Part shown: positions 51,493 through 60,613 of the stretch, piece after piece
Layout of the letters: every line of letters begins with the position of its first letter
How positions within the stretch are numbered: the first letter of the stretch is position 1
From: JANMJD01 sp963847945
Lineage (GTDB): Bacteria; Actinomycetota; Acidimicrobiia; Acidimicrobiales; Ilumatobacteraceae
Assembly (NCBI GenBank): GCA_963847945.1
Contig: CAWKBX010000009.1
Location: forward strand, 434,001 to 498,000
Length of the DNA stretch: 64,000 nucleotides
Reading direction: 5' to 3'
Made by a program: the position numbers and the translations under genes
The notes under the pieces: model-generated
What the model was told of the DNA's origin: nothing
The model's database searches: none
Seen by the model: only the letters and a program-made list of their open reading frames with translations

Positions 51493-52686
51493 GTGACCTC
51501 CGACCGGCTGACCGACCCGACCCGTCCCACCCGCCAGGAGCTCGTCGATCGGGTGCGGGCGATGGGCGCGGTGATGAAGGAGCGGGCGGTCGTCTATGAC
51601 CGCCAAGCCAGCTTTCCGCATGAGAACTTCGCCGATTTCCGTGCCAACGGGCTGCTGTCGGTCTGCGTGCCGGTGGATCATGGCGGCGCCGGGGCGTCGT
51701 TCGCCGACTACGTGCGGGTGAGCGAGGAGATCGGACGGCATTGCGGGGCCACCGGGCTGACGTTCAACATGCACAACGCGACGATGCTCTGGTGCGGGCC
51801 GGTCAGCGACCTGCTCACGCTCACCACCGAGGAACAGGATCGCCACGACGAGATCCGCACGGCAATGTTCCGGGGCGTGATCGACGAGGGCCGCATCCAC
51901 AGCCAGCCCTTTTCCGAGGGACTTTCCCCCGGAGCGACCTCGGGCGTCGCGACGCGGGCCACCCCGACGAAGGGCGGGTATCTAGTGTCGGGGCGCAAGA
52001 TTTTCGCCTCGCTGTCGGGGGCCGCCGATTACTACAACGTCACCTGCCAGGTGCCGGGGGAAGACCACATCCGCCTGCTCGGCGTACCCGCCGATGCCAC
52101 GGGCGTGACGATCGTCGGCGAGTGGGACCCGCTCGGCATGCGCGGCACGGTGTCACGCACATTGCTGATGGATGACGCGTTCGTGCCGGCGGCCAACGAG
52201 TGGATGCCGGCGGGCGCCTACGACCAGGCCGCCAATCGGTATCCGTGGCTTTTCCTCTCGCTCTGTCCCACGTATCTGGGACTGACCGGGGGAATTCTCG
52301 ATGTCACTGCCGCCTACCTGCGCGGGGAACTCCCTGGTCAGGGCGCCGGAGCACGGCGTGATCACCCGATCAAACAGCAGGGCTGGGCGCAGATGCAGAT
52401 CCGCCACCAGCAGGCCCGCGCCCTGCTCTACCGGGCCGTCGACGAAGCCACCATCGACCCGACCGAGACGCAGATGGTCACCGCGTTCGCCGCATCGGCG
52501 ACCGTGATGGAGCACGCGGCCGAGGTCGCCAGCATGGCGATCCGGGTGTGCGGGGGTCAGTCGATGCTCAAGTCGCTGCCGTTGGAACGGATGTATCGCG
52601 ACGCCCGTCTCGGCTCGACGATGCTTCCGTGGAGCGCTGAGGTCTGCCTCGAACGCCTCGGCCGAGCCCGTCTCTACGACGCCTGA
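51493..52686 (+). CDS. Acyl-CoA dehydrogenase-family protein
   Basis: A 397-aa flavoprotein. I start at GTG 51493 (VTSDRLTDPTRPTRQELVDR) since codons further upstream lie in the palindrome. Family features: GLLSVCVPVDHGGAGASFAD, GGYLVSGRKIFASLSGAADY, VEWDPLGMRGT-like segment (GEWDPLGMRGTVSRTLLMDD), and the C-terminal MAIRVCGGQSMLKSLPLERM, YRDARLGSTMLPWSAEVCLE. It could be a true acyl-CoA dehydrogenase or a related flavin monooxygenase; the substrate is not evident. Confidence 0.88.
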   Translation: MTSDRLTDPTRPTRQELVDRVRAMGAVMKERAVVYDRQASFPHENFADFRANGLLSVCVPVDHGGAGASFADYVRVSEEIGRHCGATGLTFNMHNATMLWCGPVSDLLTLTTEEQDRHDEIRTAMFRGVIDEGRIHSQPFSEGLSPGATSGVATRATPTKGGYLVSGRKIFASLSGAADYYNVTCQVPGEDHIRLLGVPADATGVTIVGEWDPLGMRGTVSRTLLMDDAFVPAANEWMPAGAYDQAANRYPWLFLSLCPTYLGLTGGILDVTAAYLRGELPGQGAGARRDHPIKQQGWAQMQIRHQQARALLYRAVDEATIDPTETQMVTAFAASATVMEHAAEVASMAIRVCGGQSMLKSLPLERMYRDARLGSTMLPWSAEVCLERLGRARLYDA

Positions 52687-52758
52687 ACTCCTAGGACTGC
52701 CGCGGCAAGCCGCCGGCCGGGCAGGCGGGCCGGGACGCGCCCGAGGCGAAAATGCGAA

Positions 52759-52792
52759 ACGGCCCGGTTCCTCCGCCGAGGAACCGGGCCGT
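52759..52792 (+). terminator. Intrinsic terminator of the acyl-CoA dehydrogenase gene
   Basis: A 15-bp perfect stem ACGGCCCGGTTCCTC/GAGGAACCGGGCCGT with loop CGCC, 72 nt after the stop. It is the strongest hairpin in the window, though it lacks a T-run directly after it. Confidence 0.8.
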
Positions 52793-52998
52793 GGCGGGCG
52801 CTCAAGGTCGTCTCGTACTCGACCGGCGCCACTTTTTCCCACCACCGAATGGATGGCTGTCACTGTCGTTGCCGACCTGACAAGAGAAGACACGCTGGGG
52901 TCTGTACGGAGGTTTGGCGTTCAAAAAGAAACCATTCAGTCCATTAAATACTCATGGTGGGTAGACTCTTGAACGTTGAGGGTGAGCCATCGGCGACG
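52793..52998. other. Intergenic region, AT-rich tract, no gene seen
   Basis: With the terminator upstream this makes 312 nt without a gene. It includes the window's most AT-rich short tract, about 52919-52960 (TTCAAAAAGAAACCATTCAG followed by TCCATTAAATACTCATGG). Nothing coding is recognised; a promoter or small RNA is possible but unsupported. Confidence 0.4.
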
Positions 52999-53646
52999 TC
53001 AGGCAGGCGCGCGACCCGTCCACGCCACCAGTTGATCGATCGCCGACGCGCCGGGTGGGAGGGTGACTGCATTGGCGAATGGAGGCGGGAAATCAGCCAT
53101 CTCCGGCGGCATGTTCTTCCGGGCCGCCCCGAACGACAACGCCCGGTCGGCATCGGGGAGTCCGTGACGCATCGCTTCCATCGACACTGCTACGGCGACG
53201 GCGTTCCACTCGGGGCGCTGCCCGGTCGCCTGGGCGAGATCCCAGGTGTGGACAGTGACCTCGCTCGTGTACATCGCCAACGTCGGTCCGCCGGGCATCG
53301 ACGCCCACGGCAGGTGGACCATCCGCCCGAGCGTGGCGTCGTCGGTCCACGCCGCCTGGACCGCATGAGCGGCCTCAAACCACGCCGCGTGCCAGCCGTC
53401 GTCGGCCACCCCGGTCGTCAGCTCGGGTACCGAGAACGGATCTTCCTGCCGACCGATGGCTGCGACCCGCTTCAGCACCGACACCAGATGGCCAAGCAGA
53501 GCGCGGGTGTCGAAGTCGCCGCAGGGAGTCGGGTTGGAGAGTTGGTCGGCACGAACCGCCGCGATGGTCGCACCGCCGGTGATCACGGAGTGGGCGAAGA
53601 TCGTGCGGGGATCATCGTCGGAGAGTGGGGCTGGGTTGTTGCTCAT
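52999..53646 (-). CDS. TIGR03086-family (DinB-like, maleylpyruvate-isomerase N-terminal) protein
   Basis: A 215-aa actinobacterial protein from ATG 53646 (MSNNPAPLSDDDPRTIFAHS). The metal-site pattern is TPCGDFDTRALLGHLVSVLK, and later EVTVHTWDLAQATGQRPEWN, giving the two conserved His positions of this fold. The substrate is unknown; relatives use mycothiol in some cases. It diverges from the WYL regulator with a dyad in between, so the regulator may control it. Confidence 0.85.
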   Translation of the reverse strand: MSNNPAPLSDDDPRTIFAHSVITGGATIAAVRADQLSNPTPCGDFDTRALLGHLVSVLKRVAAIGRQEDPFSVPELTTGVADDGWHAAWFEAAHAVQAAWTDDATLGRMVHLPWASMPGGPTLAMYTSEVTVHTWDLAQATGQRPEWNAVAVAVSMEAMRHGLPDADRALSFGAARKNMPPEMADFPPPFANAVTLPPGASAIDQLVAWTGRAPA

Positions 53647-53666
53647 ATCGCTACTGTGACGGCCTA

Positions 53667-53689
53667 AACAGGACACGGGATGTCCGGTT
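53667..53689. promoter_or_regulatory. Candidate operator between TIGR03086 gene and WYL regulator
   Basis: AAAC and GTTT flank an inner dyad GGACA-cggga-TGTCC with one mismatched pair between them. It lies 20 nt from each divergent start codon, a fitting place for a regulator to control both genes. Confidence 0.5.
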
Positions 53690-53708
53690 TCTCGTAGATT
53701 CTTGATCC

Positions 53709-54692
53709 ATGCGTGCCGATCGCCTCGTGGCCATCCTGCTGATGCTCCAACAACGCCAACAGGTCACCGCAGCCGAGGTTGCGGTAGAGCTGGAGATCTC
53801 TGAGCGCACGGCCCGGCGAGACCTCGATGCGTTGGGCATGGCTGGGCTGCCGGTCTATTCGGTGCAGGGCCGTCACGGCGGCTGGCGGCTCGCCGGTGGT
53901 GGCAAGACCGACCTGAGCGGCCTCAGCTCGCCCGAGGTCCGGGCGTTGTTCATGGTCGCCGGGGCATCCGCGGCGACGACACCCGAGTTGCGCGCCGCGC
54001 TCCGCAAGTTGGTACGCGCCCTGCCCGAGCAGTGGCGCGCCGATGCAGAAACCGCCGCGCAGGCCGTCGTCATCGACCCCAACAGCTGGAGTGGGGCGAC
54101 CGGTGCCAAGCCGACACCGGTGCACCTTGACGCCGTACAGCAGGCGGTGATCGGCGGAAACCAGCTGCGTATTGGCTATATCGCCCGCGACCAGCAGTCG
54201 TCCTCACGGATCGTCGACCCCCTCGGCCTGGCCGCCAAAGGCCCGTCCTGGTACCTGATCGCCAACACCGAAGCTGGCCAGCGCACGTTTCGCATCGACC
54301 GAATCACCGAGATCGAACCGACCGGATTGATCGTGCGAAGGCCCGAAGGTTTCGATCTCCACGACACCTGGCAAGCCGTCGCCGACCGGGTCGAGCAGCT
54401 ACGCAACCCGATTCGCGCCCGGATGCTCGTGCAACCCGACTACATGCCGATGGTCCGCGGCCTGCTCGGTATCCGTGTGCGGATCGCCCACGCCCACGAC
54501 GATGGGCGCGTCGAGGTGGAAGTCCGTGGTCACAATCCATGGCGCATGGCGGCGGAACTTGCCGGGTTCGGCACCGGCATCGAGGTCCTCGAACCCGTCG
54601 AGATCCGCGACCACCTCGCCCGCGTCGGCGCCGAGTTGGTCGCCCAGTACGCACCTGAGTTTGACGAACAGCTGGGAGGCCACGAACCCTGA
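53709..54692 (+). CDS. HTH/WYL-domain transcriptional regulator
   Basis: A 327-aa YafY-type regulator. The N-terminal winged HTH is MRADRLVAILLMLQQRQQVT with VELEISERTARRDLDALGMA; the WYL domain follows at about 140-220 (RIGYIARDQQSSSRIVDPLG, LAAKGPSWYLIANTEAGQRT, FRIDRITEIEPTG). The C-terminal WCX-like region ends EFDEQLGGHEP. WYL domains bind ligands such as nucleic acids or small molecules. It diverges from the TIGR03086 gene. Confidence 0.92.
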   Translation: MRADRLVAILLMLQQRQQVTAAEVAVELEISERTARRDLDALGMAGLPVYSVQGRHGGWRLAGGGKTDLSGLSSPEVRALFMVAGASAATTPELRAALRKLVRALPEQWRADAETAAQAVVIDPNSWSGATGAKPTPVHLDAVQQAVIGGNQLRIGYIARDQQSSSRIVDPLGLAAKGPSWYLIANTEAGQRTFRIDRITEIEPTGLIVRRPEGFDLHDTWQAVADRVEQLRNPIRARMLVQPDYMPMVRGLLGIRVRIAHAHDDGRVEVEVRGHNPWRMAAELAGFGTGIEVLEPVEIRDHLARVGAELVAQYAPEFDEQLGGHEP

Positions 54693-54694
54693 GC

Positions 54695-54863
54695 TCAGTG
54701 ATCGAACAGCGTTGGCTGCGAGGGGCTGGGCGATTGCCCGTAGACCGCTTCGAAGATGCGGGCGGCGAAGTAGAAGCGGTTGCGTTTACGTCCTGTGGCC
54801 TCGGTCAGATCGCCGCGCTCGACGAGGGTGTTGAGTGCGGCCTCTGTCAAAGAAATTCGATGC
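54695..54863 (-). pseudogene. C-terminal remnant of a Fic-family protein
   Basis: On the minus strand an open frame without start reads ISLTEAALNTLVERGDLTEA, TGRKRNRFYFAARIFEAVYG and ends SQPTLFDH-stop. The winged-helix pattern with TGRKRNRFY matches the C-terminus of Fic/DOC AMPylase-type proteins. An in-frame stop lies just upstream and the Fic catalytic domain is missing, so this is a deletion remnant. Confidence 0.6.
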
Positions 54864-54952
54864 TGGCTTGAATAAGACCATCACACCGCCATGGCCGCCC
54901 GCTCAGAGCCCACCTGGGCGAGATCCCTGGTCGAGCGACCCGGGTGCGACGG

Positions 54953-56146
54953 TCAGCTGAGCCCGATCAAGGTGCGGGCGTTGTCGCGCATCACCGCCTG
55001 GATTTCGGTGTCGGTGAAGCCATGGAGGTCGTGGATGAAGCTGGCGGGGTCGGCGAGGCCTTCGGCGTGGGGGAAGTCGGAGCCGAACAGCACGTGGTCG
55101 ACGCCGATGATGTCGACCAGGGCGCGGATGTCGTCCTCGTAGAACGGGGCGACCCACAGCGCGTCGCGGAGCTGGGCGACCGGGTCGCCGTGGAAGCCGC
55201 TCGGGTTCTGGGCGTAGACCTTCTTCAGCTTCTTGAACAGGCCGGGCACCCAGTCGCTGCCGGCCTCGATCGAGGCCATTCGCAGCTTCGGGTGGCGGGC
55301 GAACACGCCGTGGCAGGTGAGCACGCTGAACATGTCGAACGGGGCCCGGTCGCTGGTCATCCCCCGCAACGGCGAGAAGGCGAACGCCTGCATGTCGCCC
55401 TGCGGTTCCCAGTCGTCGATGTAGCGGCCGTACCCCGAATCGCCGGAGTGGATCGCCACCACGACGCCGGCCTCGGCGCAGCGAGCCCAGAACCCGTCGT
55501 TGATCGGATCGCCGGGCGACCGGGTCCGCGCACCTCCCAAACAGACCGGGGCCGACCGCATCACGACGACGCGAACCCCCCGTTCAAGGGCCCATTCCAA
55601 CTCGGCAACCGCCCAGTCGGGATCGGAGAGCGTGATGTACGGCGCGGCGAAAATGCGGTCTTGATAGGCGAAGCCCCAGTCGTCGTCCATCCACCGGTTG
55701 AACGCGGTGAACGCGACCAGCGCAGCGGGAACGTCGTCCCGTAACGACTCCTCCATGCCGACGCCGAGGGTCGGGAAGAAGAATGCGCCGTCGAGGTTCT
55801 GACGGTCCATCAGGGCAATACGGGCGTCGCGATCGCGATACTCGGCGGGCAGCGGGTCGAGGTCGCCGAACATGACCTTGATGTCGTTGCCCGACACCTT
55901 GCCGCGGAAATAGGCGTCGAGCTGGCCCGGCTTCGACACCGGGTCGAACGTCGGGTTGGGGATGAAACTGTTGACCTTGCCGCCGACGAGCAACCGCTGC
56001 TTGCCGTTCAACTCGACCCACTGCATGCAGCGGCGGGCCATCGCCTTGGGGATGTGGCGGGTGAAGGCATCGATCGCCTCGTAGTAGTGGTTGTCGGCGT
56101 CGAACGGCCGAAACGGGAGTGGCGCAGGGGTGGGTACTTCCAGCAT
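54953..56146 (-). CDS. Amidohydrolase-family (metal-dependent TIM-barrel) protein
   Basis: A 397-aa amidohydrolase_2-type protein. FDADNHYYEAIDAFTRHIPK carries the first metal-site residues (in place of HxH), then GVVVAIHSGDSGYGR, MFSVLTCHGVFARHPKLRMA and GVDHVLFGSDFPHAEGLADP, the last with the conserved Asp. Such proteins decarboxylate or hydrolyse aromatic or lactone substrates; which one is not clear. It stands alone between the Fic remnant and the SWIM gene. Confidence 0.88.
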   Translation of the reverse strand: MLEVPTPAPLPFRPFDADNHYYEAIDAFTRHIPKAMARRCMQWVELNGKQRLLVGGKVNSFIPNPTFDPVSKPGQLDAYFRGKVSGNDIKVMFGDLDPLPAEYRDRDARIALMDRQNLDGAFFFPTLGVGMEESLRDDVPAALVAFTAFNRWMDDDWGFAYQDRIFAAPYITLSDPDWAVAELEWALERGVRVVVMRSAPVCLGGARTRSPGDPINDGFWARCAEAGVVVAIHSGDSGYGRYIDDWEPQGDMQAFAFSPLRGMTSDRAPFDMFSVLTCHGVFARHPKLRMASIEAGSDWVPGLFKKLKKVYAQNPSGFHGDPVAQLRDALWVAPFYEDDIRALVDIIGVDHVLFGSDFPHAEGLADPASFIHDLHGFTDTEIQAVMRDNARTLIGLS

Positions 56147-56169
56147 TCCCGCAGCGTACGACGGTGGTC

Positions 56170-56882
56170 TCAGCCGGGCAGGGTCGTGCGCAGCGTGAAC
56201 AACGCGTCTTCCAAGACCTCGCTGACGTCGACCTCGCCGAAGTGCACGTCGACGATCGGCAAGTCGGGCAACACCGGGAGATCGGGAAGCGGGGGCGCCT
56301 CGGCGACGTGCCCTAAGAAGGCGGCCACGTCGGCGTCGAGCGGCGGAGGCGGCGGGGGTTCGGGCCGCCGGGCTCGGCGGGCATCTTCCAACGCCCGGCG
56401 ATGTGCGTCGACCGAGCGCGTTGCCCGAATCGGCGCGTCGAACCGTGACCGCTCCTCGGGCTCGTCGGGAACCGTCGTGTCGGTATCGCCGCCACGCCAG
56501 TCGACGAGCAGTTGGGGCCGCACGGTCAGCTGTTCGGCGAAGGCCAACACCACCGCGACCGCGTGCTTGCAGGTGGTCACATCATCGGGGCAGGAACAGG
56601 TGCAGCGGATCTCGCGCGCCCGGGCACCAGGTCTTTGAGGCCCTTGGTGCCGTCTTCGAGCATCTCGAACGCCCTTTGGCCAAGGGTCGGCACGCGCACC
56701 TCGACCTCGTACGGCACACGCCGCGACCCGGCGACATTGCCCGAGAGCACGCCGACACCGACCTCCAACGAGGTCACCGAGCCATCGCGGATATACGACT
56801 TGCCGCGCCCGAACCGACCCGGGTCGGAACGCGCCGCCATCGCCGCCGACAGCATCGCCTTGAGCAGCGCTCCCTCAGCCAT
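56170..56882 (-). CDS. SWIM zinc-finger protein (single-base frameshift)
   Basis: The N-terminal part reads FGRGKSYIRDGSVTSLEVGV, VPYEVEVRVPTLGQRAFEML and KGLKDLVPG in one frame; the SWIM motif IRCTCSCPDDVTTCKHAVAV (CxCxnCxH) and the rest follow in another. One missing base in the short G run near 56623 explains it, since restoring it gives LVPGAREIRCTCSC and a 237-aa protein. It ends 24 nt before the SNF2 gene begins its 3' end, and SWIM proteins next to SNF2 helicases are a common actinobacterial pair, so it probably supplies DNA binding. Confidence 0.82.
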
Positions 56883-56906
56883 CGGTGAGCACCGCGTCTG
56901 CACGCA

Positions 56907-59900
56907 TTATCTGTCCACCGCGTCGTGGCCGAGAACGACCAGCTCGCGCAGGTCAGAGGTGGAGAGTTCCGAAAGCCAGGCCTCGCCCGCTCCGGCGCCG
57001 ATAACCATGCCGGCGAGGCGACGCTTGTCGTCGATCAGCTCCGAGATCCGCTCTTCGATCGTGCCCTGGCAGACCATCTTGTGGACGAACACCGCGTTCT
57101 TCTGCCCAATCCGCCACGCCCGGTCGGTCGCCTGATCTTCCACGGCCGGATTCCACCAGCGGTCGTAGTGGATGACCCGCGAGGCGCTCGTCAGGTTGAG
57201 CCCGGTGCCCCCGGCCTTCAGCGACACCAGCAGAATCGGCGCGCCATCGCCGGCTTGGAATTGATCGACCATCTTGTCGCGCCGGGCCTTGGTCACCCCA
57301 CCGTGGAGGAACGGCACGGTGAGCTCGAACCGGTCGGCGATGTGGCGTTGCAACAGCTCGCCCATCTCGCGGTACTGGGTGAACACCAGCGCCCGCTCCT
57401 CGGCATCGAGCAGATCGGTGAGCAACTCGTCGAAACGGGTCAGCTTGCCCGAACGCCCGGCGAGCTTCGAGCCGTCGCTGGTCGCCTGGGCGGGATGGTT
57501 GCAGATCTGCTTCAGGCGAGTCAGCGCGGCAAGCACCAGGCCTCGCCGCTTCATTCCCTCGGTCGCCTCGGCGTCTTCCAGCAGGCGATCGACGACCGCC
57601 TGATACATCGTCGCCTGCTCGCGGGTCAGCGACGCCCAGGCGAGCTGCTCGACCTTGTCGGGCAGATCGGGGACCAGGGAGCGGTCGGCCTTGGTGCGCC
57701 GCAGCACGAACGGCCCGGTCAACCGGCGCAGCGCGGCGGCGACCTCCTCGTCGCCGTGGCGTTCGATCGGCAGGGTCCAACGCTCGTGGAACTGGCGCTC
57801 GCTGCCGAGCAGACCCGGGTTGACGACGTCGAGGATCGCCCACAGCTCGCCCAGCCGGTTCTCGACCGGAGTGCCGGTGAGGGCGATCTTCTGCACCGCA
57901 TTGAGCTTGCGGACCATCCGCGCCGAATGGGTATGGGCGTTCTTCACCGCTTGGGCCTCGTCGAGTACGACGGTCGCCCAGCGGGTCGTGATCAGGTCGG
58001 GGATGTCGCGGACGGCCAGCCCGTAGGTGGTGATGACGATGTCGACCTCGGCGATGCGGGCGGCAAGCGCCTCGCCCTTGCGCCGGTCGGTGCCGTGGTG
58101 GACATGGACCCGTGAGAACGGCACGAACCGCGCCGCCTCGTTCTGCCAGTTCCGCACGACGCTCAGCGGGCAGAGCACCAGGTGCGGCCCGGGACGGCCG
58201 GCCAGATGGGCCAGGGTCGTCGGGGTCTTACCCAGGCCCATGTCGTCGGCGAGACAGCCACCCATGCCGAGTCGCTCGAGGAACTGCAGCCAGCCGAGGC
58301 CACGGCTTTGGTAATGACGCAGCTCACCGTGGAACGACGCCGGCACGTCGCCTTCGGCCAGGCGGTCGTCGGGAAGCCCGGCGAGCAGATCGTCAAGCCA
58401 ACCGATCGCCCGCAACGGGCCCTCCTGAGCGGTCTCCCCGGTCTCACTGCCGCTTTCCTGGGCCAGCTCGGCGGCCAGTTTCAGCAACGCGGCGGCGTCG
58501 ACCGAGGAATGTTTAGCGCGATGGTCGCGCATCGAGGCCAACGCCCGGCGGGCTGCGGCGCGATCGATCCGCACCCAGCGGCCAGCTGCCTGAATCAGCG
58601 ATGCCCCGGTGGTCGCGGCGCGTTCCAGCGTCGCCTCATCGACTTCGGCCCCGTCGACGACGACCGCCCAATCAACCAGTGCGTTGCGGCCCAGGCGGCC
58701 GTCGGATTCGGCGACCGGGGTGGCCGAACCGCGTACCGACGCCTTCGTCGCGGCGAGTTGACCCGGTGCCAGCAGCGGGATGTTCGCCGCCTCAAGTTCC
58801 TCGACAGCCTCGAGCACCGCCGCGGCACCGTCGATTCCCAACCGAATGCTGGCCGGCTCGGCCGTGCGGAACCCGGCCGAGACCTCGCGCAACGATGGGA
58901 TCGCCAACAACCGCGAGCGGGCGGCGAAGATCGCGTCGGCGAGCACCCCGAAAAACTGGGGTTGACCAGCGAGATCCAGGGCGAGGGGGGTTTGATCCCA
59001 CACGTCTTGCGCGGTACACCACCGACTCGGATCGTCGCGATCGGCCAACTCGATCGACAACGGCCAGACCGCGTCATCGGCGTCGGCGGCGGCGGCGTCG
59101 TTCTGCGATGCGCGCTCAGCCACCAATTTGGCGTCGAACAGTGCGTGGAGCGCGACGGGACTCCCCAGATCCCCAGACGAATCCAGATCGGTAGGCGCGT
59201 CAACCATCACGTCGTCGATCGTGCGGGCCACCGGCAGAGCCAGCCGTAGCCGAACGCTGACGAGCGGCTCACCCGTCGCCCCCGCCCGTAGCCGCTCGAA
59301 TCCCCGCGCCACGACCCGCATCCCGGCGGCCACCGACTCGGTGCGCGGCGGGGTGATCTCGTCGGACATTTGCGACAACGCCTTGCCGATCGACCGCAAC
59401 GCCGTGGCCTCGGCCGATCGCAAGCCCGTGAGGTCGGGATTCCAGTGCTGCATGCGCAGCGCCTGGCGGGCGATCAGGTCGACCAGCCAGCCGTGAAATG
59501 CCTCGGCAAACGCCAACGGATCGTTCGACGGCGCCGCGATCCGGGTCAGCACGTCGGTGCGCCGCACGGCGGCAACGATCGGCGGCCGACAGGCGGCCCG
59601 CGCCGCCAGCGCCGAGTCGAGCGCCGGGGTGACGACCGGGAGCCAACGGGCATGCTGCGAGCCGCTGGCGGTCGTGGCCACCTCGGGGCGGATATGCCCA
59701 CGAGCGACCGAGTGGCGGGCGAGGGCGATCATGTTACGCACCCACGCCGAACTCGGGGTGAGCTCGCGAATGCGACGCGGTTCGGCCACCGACTCGGTGA
59801 CCGCCAACGCCGGGACGACCACCGCCGCGGCGTCGAATGCTCCACCGGGCACGTCGACGAGCAGCCGGGTGCCCCACGAGCCGGGCGGCAGCCAGCCCCA

Positions 59901-60017
59901 CTCGTTGACCATCAGGCCATAGAGCGGGGCGGCCGGGGCGTGGCGACGCGTTGGCCGACCGTCCCATGCCCATGCGACGATTTCCGCGCCGGTCCAGCCG
60001 AGTTGAAGCTCTCCCAT
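56907..60017 (-). CDS. SNF2-family DEAD/DEAH helicase (Rad54/HepA-like)
   Basis: A 1036-aa DNA-dependent ATPase. The N-terminal half is a family-specific region. The motor domain contains motif I CLADDMGLGKTPTTLAHL, motif II TVVLDEAQAVKNAHTH, motif III ALTGTPVENRLGELWAI, and the C-terminal lobe VSLKAGGTGLNLTSASRVIH and DRAWRIGQKNAVFVHKMVCQ (QxxxRxxRxGQ). It lies upstream of the SWIM gene on the same strand. Likely roles are DNA repair or chromatin-protein remodelling. Confidence 0.95.
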   Translation of the reverse strand: MGELQLGWTGAEIVAWAWDGRPTRRHAPAAPLYGLMVNEWGWLPPGSWGTRLLVDVPGGAFDAAAVVVPALAVTESVAEPRRIRELTPSSAWVRNMIALARHSVARGHIRPEVATTASGSQHARWLPVVTPALDSALAARAACRPPIVAAVRRTDVLTRIAAPSNDPLAFAEAFHGWLVDLIARQALRMQHWNPDLTGLRSAEATALRSIGKALSQMSDEITPPRTESVAAGMRVVARGFERLRAGATGEPLVSVRLRLALPVARTIDDVMVDAPTDLDSSGDLGSPVALHALFDAKLVAERASQNDAAAADADDAVWPLSIELADRDDPSRWCTAQDVWDQTPLALDLAGQPQFFGVLADAIFAARSRLLAIPSLREVSAGFRTAEPASIRLGIDGAAAVLEAVEELEAANIPLLAPGQLAATKASVRGSATPVAESDGRLGRNALVDWAVVVDGAEVDEATLERAATTGASLIQAAGRWVRIDRAAARRALASMRDHRAKHSSVDAAALLKLAAELAQESGSETGETAQEGPLRAIGWLDDLLAGLPDDRLAEGDVPASFHGELRHYQSRGLGWLQFLERLGMGGCLADDMGLGKTPTTLAHLAGRPGPHLVLCPLSVVRNWQNEAARFVPFSRVHVHHGTDRRKGEALAARIAEVDIVITTYGLAVRDIPDLITTRWATVVLDEAQAVKNAHTHSARMVRKLNAVQKIALTGTPVENRLGELWAILDVVNPGLLGSERQFHERWTLPIERHGDEEVAAALRRLTGPFVLRRTKADRSLVPDLPDKVEQLAWASLTREQATMYQAVVDRLLEDAEATEGMKRRGLVLAALTRLKQICNHPAQATSDGSKLAGRSGKLTRFDELLTDLLDAEERALVFTQYREMGELLQRHIADRFELTVPFLHGGVTKARRDKMVDQFQAGDGAPILLVSLKAGGTGLNLTSASRVIHYDRWWNPAVEDQATDRAWRIGQKNAVFVHKMVCQGTIEERISELIDDKRRLAGMVIGAGAGEAWLSELSTSDLRELVVLGHDAVDR

Positions 60018-60027
60018 CTAGCCGGGC

Positions 60028-60558
60028 CTACGCCCGATTCGCTCCCACGATGAACACGGCAAACGTGGCCGGGACGTCGCCGGGGTTGCGCCAACGATGG
60101 CGCGTGCCGTTCTGCACGACCGTGTCGCCGGGCTTCAGCAGCACCTCGGCCCCGTCGTCGAGTTCGAGAATGATCTCGCCTGACACGACGACTTCGAAGT
60201 CGGTCGTGTCGGTGGTGTGCATGCCCGGGTCGTCGGGCTCCATGTAGCCGAGCATGCCCGGCAGCGAGTCTTCGAACTCGGCGAGCGCTTCGGCGATGTC
60301 GAGCGGTGGCTGGTCGATATGGCTCTGCGGCGGAATGGTGACGAACCCGAAACGATAGCCGCCGGGGGCCGGGAAATAGGCGTTTGTCGGGGGTTCGGAA
60401 CCGTCACCGGGGTACGTCGAGGGCCCATCGGCCCCCCACATCGAGTGGAACTCGGCGCCGGGCATCAGCGCCGGGCGAAACCCCGAAACCGGGCGGTCGG
60501 CAACGAACACCGAGCGACCCGTCGCATCATGACCCGTGACGACCTGGCGAATCTCCAT
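60028..60558 (-). CDS. Cupin-domain protein
   Basis: A 176-aa single-cupin protein from ATG 60558 (MEIRQVVTGHDATGRSVFVA). The cupin motifs are visible as GMHTTDTTDFEVVVSGEIIL, ELDDGAEVLLKPGDTVVQNG and TRHRWRNPGDVPATFAVFIV, with metal-ligand His/Glu positions. Pattern and length resemble small cupins near aromatic degradation genes; the substrate is not known. It begins 10 nt before the SNF2 gene. Confidence 0.88.
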   Translation of the reverse strand: MEIRQVVTGHDATGRSVFVADRPVSGFRPALMPGAEFHSMWGADGPSTYPGDGSEPPTNAYFPAPGGYRFGFVTIPPQSHIDQPPLDIAEALAEFEDSLPGMLGYMEPDDPGMHTTDTTDFEVVVSGEIILELDDGAEVLLKPGDTVVQNGTRHRWRNPGDVPATFAVFIVGANRA

Positions 60559-60613
60559 CCGGACAACGGTAGCGCCACCGGTCATCGACTCGTCGCGGGC
60601 CGACAGCGTTGAT

